A model generated the notes under the pieces. The model was not told the origin of the DNA. It did no database searches and saw only the letters and a list, made by a program, of their open reading frames with translations. A stretch of 64,000 nt of DNA. It comes from Sinonovacula constricta. Its lineage: Eukaryota > Mollusca > Bivalvia > Cardiida > Solecurtidae. Where the stretch lies: contig CM017565.1 of the NCBI GenBank assembly GCA_007844125.1, positions 13,864,647-13,928,646 on the forward strand, written 5' to 3'. Position 1 is the first letter of the stretch; the number at the start of each line of letters is the position of its first letter. The translations under genes were made by a program, and so were the position numbers. Below are positions 58,962-64,000 of the stretch, piece after piece.

Positions 58962-60224
58962 AAAAAATAAAATGGAAAAAATCAATGAACACAATATTGT
59001 TTCTAATAGGTGCAAAGTTATCAATCACCTCCAATGTTTTACTCCCATAATTGTCCAACCATTAATGATCATAAAATGCTTTTTGTATAAAAGTCATATA
59101 AGCTTGCAGAAAAGTGTGAGTATCTGGAAATTTAGGCTTTATACCTATATTATCAATTATATTATAATATTCCTTATATAGTAGCAAACAAAAATACAGT
59201 CTGAATTAATACATGTTCATCTTATACTTTGTGTAATTTTAAAAATGTATTGTAAGCTGTTTACAACAACAACTATATGTGTTCAATTAGTGTTTACTTC
59301 CTTTATACATCTGACTATGCCCCTAGTGTATTATTATCTTCATAACTTTTACATACAATCTACATTGTACCATCATACACCTGAATTTATACTGAAACAT
59401 TATTAGAAATAAATTGGTCATAATTCTATTTTAACTCAATTTGAAAGCCTTGTACAAGGTGCCTGCCAAAAAATAACAGAGTATAGTTAAGCTTGTATGT
59501 CACTGTTAGACTCAAATATCAGTATTAATAAGAATATACGACAAAGTCCTATGAGCATTGCAACATATACCAAAACATGAAAAGGCACAGGACCAAGGTA
59601 TTCTTCACATGCAAGCCAACTGTAAAAGTAAGAAAAAATCTGTGATGAGTCATTAAACAAAAAGCAAACCAGACTTTTAACACCTTAGAAGACTGGGCTC
59701 TGAATAGTAAGACATGTTTAATAAAAAATCCACACCCATTGACCGTCTTTATTGCACTGGCCTTGTGTTCTAGTCATTGATTTCTTTAGTAATAACACAA
59801 ATGTTGATAGAGACAGTCATGATGGAAATAAAATGACTGTATTTAGACATAAAAGGAAGATGAAAGTGAATCTCAGCACAAATCATTGTCTTGCACCATT
59901 AACCTTTTTTGTCTATCTATCAAACCCTGACCAACATCCTTTTATTAAAATTGGTACTGAGGCAAAGCATTGGATTATTAATGCATCTCTTAAGATGGTA
60001 AACTTTATAAAACTAGTCAATAATCATTTATATATAATTAAACTGAAATTTGACCAACTAAGTTGTACTGCTGTCCTTATTCTTAAAAAATGTCAGATAT
60101 GATATGGGATTCACGATGACCAATCAGATAACTGTACATCATCCAAAGACCACTTCTTCAATCGTAGAGAACTATGGCACACATCTGCCCACAATGTTGG
60201 AACTTATAAGGGACATGTTCAGTG
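58962..60224. other. AT-rich single-copy DNA, no gene confirmed
   Basis: A 116-codon plus frame (59752-60102) is the longest non-repetitive frame in the right half of the window. It is lysine- and asparagine-rich, as AT-rich DNA dictates, and has no recognisable motif, Kozak context or splice support, so it is not called a gene. Confidence 0.6.
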
Positions 60225-60712
60225 ATGAGGACACATCATGGATAGAGATAACACATTATCACATGGATAGAGATAACACATTATCATGGATATAGATAAC
60301 ACATCATGGATAGAGATAACATGTTATCACATGGATATATATATAACACATTATCACATGGATATAGATAACACATTATCATGGATAGAGATAACACATT
60401 ATCATGGATATAGATAACACATTATCACATGGATAGAGATAACACATTATCACATGGATAGAGATAACACATTATCACATGGATATAGATAACACATTAT
60501 CACATGGATAGAGATAACACATTATCATGGATATAGATAACACATTATCACATGGATAGAGATAACACATTATCACATGGATAGAGATAACACATTATCA
60601 TGGATAGAGATAACACATTATCACATGGATAGAGATAACACATTATCACATGGATAAAGATAACACATTATCACATGGATATAGATAACACATTATCACA
60701 TGATAGAGATAA
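60225..60712. repeat. 25-bp minisatellite with 23-bp variants, about 20 copies
   Basis: The unit is ACACATTATCACATGGATAG plus AGATA; shorter copies lack the AC before ATGG. ATAGAGATA and ATATAGATA alternate irregularly. The array is AT-rich and non-coding. Confidence 0.97.
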
Positions 60713-60809
60713 TGTTGTTTGGAGGTGTAACAACATTATCTGGGATATAATGCTGTTTAAAGGTGTCTGAAAATAAATATTTATGACATTATTGTTATTC
60801 AATAACTTT

Positions 60810-61747
60810 CCAGAGATCTCCTCTCTTCTTATATCTTTAAACCTGAGATGGAGCCCCCAATCAAAACTTCACAAAGATCTCTCGTCTTTCTCATAGCATC
60901 AAACCTGAGATGGAGTCCCCAATCAAAACTTCAGAGATCTCTTGTCTTTCTCATAGCATCAAACCTGAGATGGAGCCCCCAATCAAAACTTCACAGAGAT
61001 CTCTCTTCTTTCTCATAGCATCAAACCTGAGATGGAGTCCCCAATCAAAACTTCACAAAGATCTCTCGTCTTTCTCATAGCATCAAACCTGAGATGGAGC
61101 CCTCAATCAAAACTTCACAGAGATCTCTCTTTTCATAGCATCAAACCTGAGATGGAGCCCTCAATCAAAACTTCACAGAGATCTCTCGTCTTTCTCATAG
61201 CATCAAACCTAAGATGGAGTCCCCAATCAAAACTTCACAGAGATCTCTGGTCTTTGTCATAGCATCAAACCTGAGATGGAGCCCTCAATCAAAACTTCAC
61301 AGAGATCTCTGGTCTTTCTCATAGCATCAAACCTGAGATGGAGCCCCCAATCAAAACTTCACAGAGATCTCTTTTCTCATGGCATCAAACCTGAGATGGA
61401 GCCCCCAATCAAAACTTCACAAAGATCTCTCGTCTTTCTCATAGCATCAAACCTGAGATGGAGCCCTCAATCAAAACTTCACAGAGATCTCTCTTTTCAT
61501 AGCATCAAACCTGAGATGGAGTCCCCAATCAAAACTTCACAGAGATCTCTCTTTTCATAGCATCAAACCTGAGATGGAGCCCTCAATCAAAACTTCACAG
61601 AGATCTCTCGTCTTTCTCATAGCATCAAACCTGAGATGGAGCCCCCAATCAAAACCTCCCAGAGATCTCTTTTCTCATAGCATCAAACCTGAGATGGAGC
61701 CCCCAATCAAAACCTCCCAGAGATCTCCTCTCTTTTCTCATGGCATC
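60810..61747. repeat. 57/62-bp minisatellite, about 15 copies
   Basis: The unit is AAACCTGAGATGGAGCCCCC, then AATCAAAACTTCACAGAGAT, then CTCTCGTCTTTCTCATAGCATC. In shorter copies the last part is CTCTCTTTTCATAGCATC. Long and short forms are mixed, so plus frames open and close (76 and 94 codons). It is not coding. Confidence 0.97.
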
Positions 61748-62992
61748 ATATAGAACTTAAATACACCATTGTTCCAGAATACCTATGCACTGCATTAACA
61801 CAGTAATATGGTGTACATTTCTCAACCAAACCTTAGATACAATGATATGTAGAGTGTGGTACACGTATCTAACAGTATTGTTACAAGGTTAGTGCAGTAC
61901 TGGACAGTAAGTGTCACATGAAGGATGCCTTGTATGTAAGGCACAAGAGTTATTTTTTCTATGTAGGGCAGCAATTGTCACCATAATTATGTTCTCTATG
62001 TTGGGGAAGAAATTGTTGCAGGAACTTTTTCTTGTATGAAGGGCAGCAGTTGGGACAAGAATGATTTCAACTTTGATATAGCCAGGGGCTTGGTCATTTT
62101 TCAATATGGCTATATAGTAAAAATTAGAAAGTCTTTTGGTCAGAAACTAAAAGGTCTAGAGCCTGGTTATTTGGTATTCACATTGCTCTAGAAGTACCTG
62201 TTCTTTTTATATTTCTAGGATTTCTTTCTTTACCAGATTTTGCAATATCTACAATTTGGTAGGCTATGGTGTTAGGATGTTTTGCAAATTTAGAATTTAT
62301 ACACATTGCAGAAATTGACTTATACCCTGATATAAAAACATCTAAACTTGTAGAATAGTCTCTTTTAAAAAGTCCTTGGGGTTGGTAACTGATTACTGAA
62401 AGTTTATTCATGTGCACAACAGTGAATAATCTCCCCTACCTATACCACAGTTTGTACCTGCGTCATGTCATCATATATTTTACATTCTTCCACTTTCAGC
62501 TCTTCAAGTTTATGCAAGTTAGTGCACCAACATATCATTATTGTAACTAATCTACTCAAACTTATGGTTAGATTTATGACAACACCAATCGCTTAAAGCC
62601 TTTCTCATTTAATGTTTTCTACATTTTAGCACTTTGTGAAGGCATCAACACTATAAGATGAACATTGCTAGATCTACAACTGTTGGTGCATAGAAATTTT
62701 GAGAACATAAAAATAAATTGCTTTCTTTGAATGGTTTTGGCAGTTGTGTAAACCATTTTATACAAGAAGGTTGAAGAGGCAGCAGTGGTATGAAACTAGA
62801 TCATTGCCATTGATCAGTAAAAAGCTACACCAACATATTACAGTCTGCCAAACAAATAGAATACTCACAATACAATAGTACTCACGCCAGTCTTTCAGTA
62901 TCCATTGATGGAGGCTGATCTCAGACAAATACCAGGAAAACCTTCTGGCATGAAAGTTTATACCTTTTATACTAATTTGTCCTATGCATTAT
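61748..62992. other. AT-rich single-copy DNA, no gene seen
   Basis: A loosely repeated phrase, TATG(T/A)AGGGCAGCA(A/G)TTG, occurs around 61963 and 62036. It lies inside a 71-codon minus frame that is otherwise featureless. No exon or RNA gene is recognised. Confidence 0.65.
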
Positions 62993-63354
62993 TGGAATGA
63001 ATGAGTTGTTGGGGGGGGGGGGTGATGAGGGGGTGGGTTGGAATGAATGAGTTGTGTGGGGGGGGGGGGATGCTAAGGGGGCAGGTTGGAATGTATGAGT
63101 TGTTGGGGGGTGGGGTGCTGAGGGGGCGGGTTGGAATGAATGAGTTGTTGGGGTGCTGAGGGGGCAGGTTGGAATGAATGAGTTGTTGGGGGTTGGGGTG
63201 CTGAGGGGGCAGGTTGGAATGAATGAGTTGTTGGAGGGTGGGGTGCTGAGGGGGCAGGTTGGAATGAATGAGTTGTTGGGGGTGGAGTGCTGAGGGGGCA
63301 GGTTGGAATGAATGAGTTGTTGGGGGCTGGGGTGCTGAGGGGGCAGGTTGGAAT
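62993..63354. repeat. G-rich minisatellite of about 38-50 bp, about 8 copies
   Basis: The unit is GGTTGGAATGAATGAGTTGT, a G-rich stretch of variable length, then TGCTGAGGGGGCA. Two copies on the left carry runs of twelve G (63011-63022 and 63058-63069). The plus strand has many runs of three or more G within each unit, which favours G-quadruplex formation. A proline-rich minus frame (127 codons) is a by-product. Confidence 0.95.
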
Positions 63355-64000
63355 TCTCTCATCATTCTCCTTGTCTATTGGAAGTGAAATTAATGTTTGT
63401 AATGTTTATAATTCAATTTTGGCTAAAAATGGCCAGAAACTGCACAAGAAAATACAAGCATAGCCACATAATACCTAGTCCTCCCAAACATATTTTGGCC
63501 TCTCAAGAATATACCTGTTTGTTTTTTATAGAAAATATTTATATATGTATTGTTTCTCGTTTAATTATGCAGTGAGTTTGGTATATCACAAGATAGCTTA
63601 AGTAAGCTTAACAAGTAATTCCAGCTTTTTATGTTATTATTTACTTGCATCTGAAGAAAGTTTGATATATTTTATGAATGTAATTAACTTGTTTCCTTAT
63701 ATGCTGTCTATAAACAGTATGCTTCACACTCCCTAAATATGAGATTTTTTAAAAAGACTTGTTTCAAAAGATATATACATATATGTAGTCAGCTTCCATG
63801 TGAACATTGGTAGAATTGTCTCCTTTTACTGAGACTGAGTTCACTTCTAGGATCAGCCAACAGCATGTACAACAAAGGTATCAATTCCCAAAACTGTTCA
63901 TTTTTTTAGTGTTTCTTTTTGAAAATTGATTGGTATATTGGTTTTATATATCATCTAAACTATATTATTTGTACAGCCATGGAGTTGTAAGTGTATGGAA
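63355..64000. other. AT-rich single-copy DNA at the window edge
   Basis: About 650 bp of AT-rich DNA; the only frame (75 codons, plus) starts inside the preceding array. I see nothing functional. Confidence 0.7.

Noticed and set aside
59752..60102. 116-codon non-repetitive frame
   Set aside because: Its composition is what AT-rich DNA gives by chance, with no motif, splice or initiation support.
181..63354. CRISPR-like array interpretation of any of the tandem repeats
   Set aside because: Units abut directly with no unique spacers, and the DNA is clearly eukaryotic.

Overview
This is a window of eukaryotic nuclear DNA. It is AT-rich and CpG-poor, and no open reading frame in it looks like an intact conserved protein. 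Two tRNA-derived SINE families, a Helentron-like element with a central ~157-bp array, and the overall style of the interspersed repeats point to a mollusc, most likely a bivalve. That assignment rests on recall of what such genomes look like, not on a search. No rRNA, functional tRNA, operon, CRISPR array or bacterial gene is visible. The window reads as intergenic DNA or the inside of one or more very long introns.

The dominant feature is tandem repetition. About 25 separate minisatellite arrays, mostly unrelated in sequence, with unit lengths of 21 to 73 bp, cover roughly 29 kb (about 45%) of the 64 kb. In order they are: 51-bp x3 (0.2 kb), 33-bp (4.2 kb), 30-bp (5.7-7.1 kb), 32-bp (8.7-10.9 kb), 48-bp (11.2-13.5 kb), 39-bp (14.9-19.1 kb, the largest), 21-bp (24.6 kb), 25-bp (25.7-27.5 kb), 36-bp joined to 54-bp (30.25-32.6 kb), 47-bp (35.5 kb), 24/18-bp (37.2 kb), another 25-bp (39 kb), 50-bp (40.2-42.95 kb), 49-bp (44.7 kb), 38-bp (47.3 kb), 70-73-bp (49.4 kb), a second 32-bp (50.3 kb), 52-bp/47-bp/46-bp compound (53.3-56.7 kb), a third 25-bp (60.2 kb), 57/62-bp (60.8 kb) and a G-rich array (63.0 kb). 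Many carry higher-order structure: blocks duplicated by whole numbers of units (7x32, 11x32, 21x25, 10x47, 11x46, about 29-30x39).

Almost all long open frames (up to 613 codons) are by-products of arrays whose unit length is a multiple of three and lacks stops. Nine of about 25 arrays have such a length, close to the one third expected by chance, so coding selection is not indicated for the set.

Between the arrays lie 0.3-4 kb stretches of ordinary AT-rich DNA. The informative items there are a textbook-like candidate recursive splice site at 3927/3928 with AGGTCA half-sites just downstream, three helically phased POU octamers at 22.2 kb, a possible terminal coding exon ending at 22498, the Helentron-like element (19.21-20.24 kb), a SINE with a perfect 12-bp target-site duplication (38.69-38.97 kb), a second SINE family (52.47-52.69 kb, with fragments at 29.7 and 52.1 kb), and an AT-rich trinucleotide palindrome at 58.8 kb.
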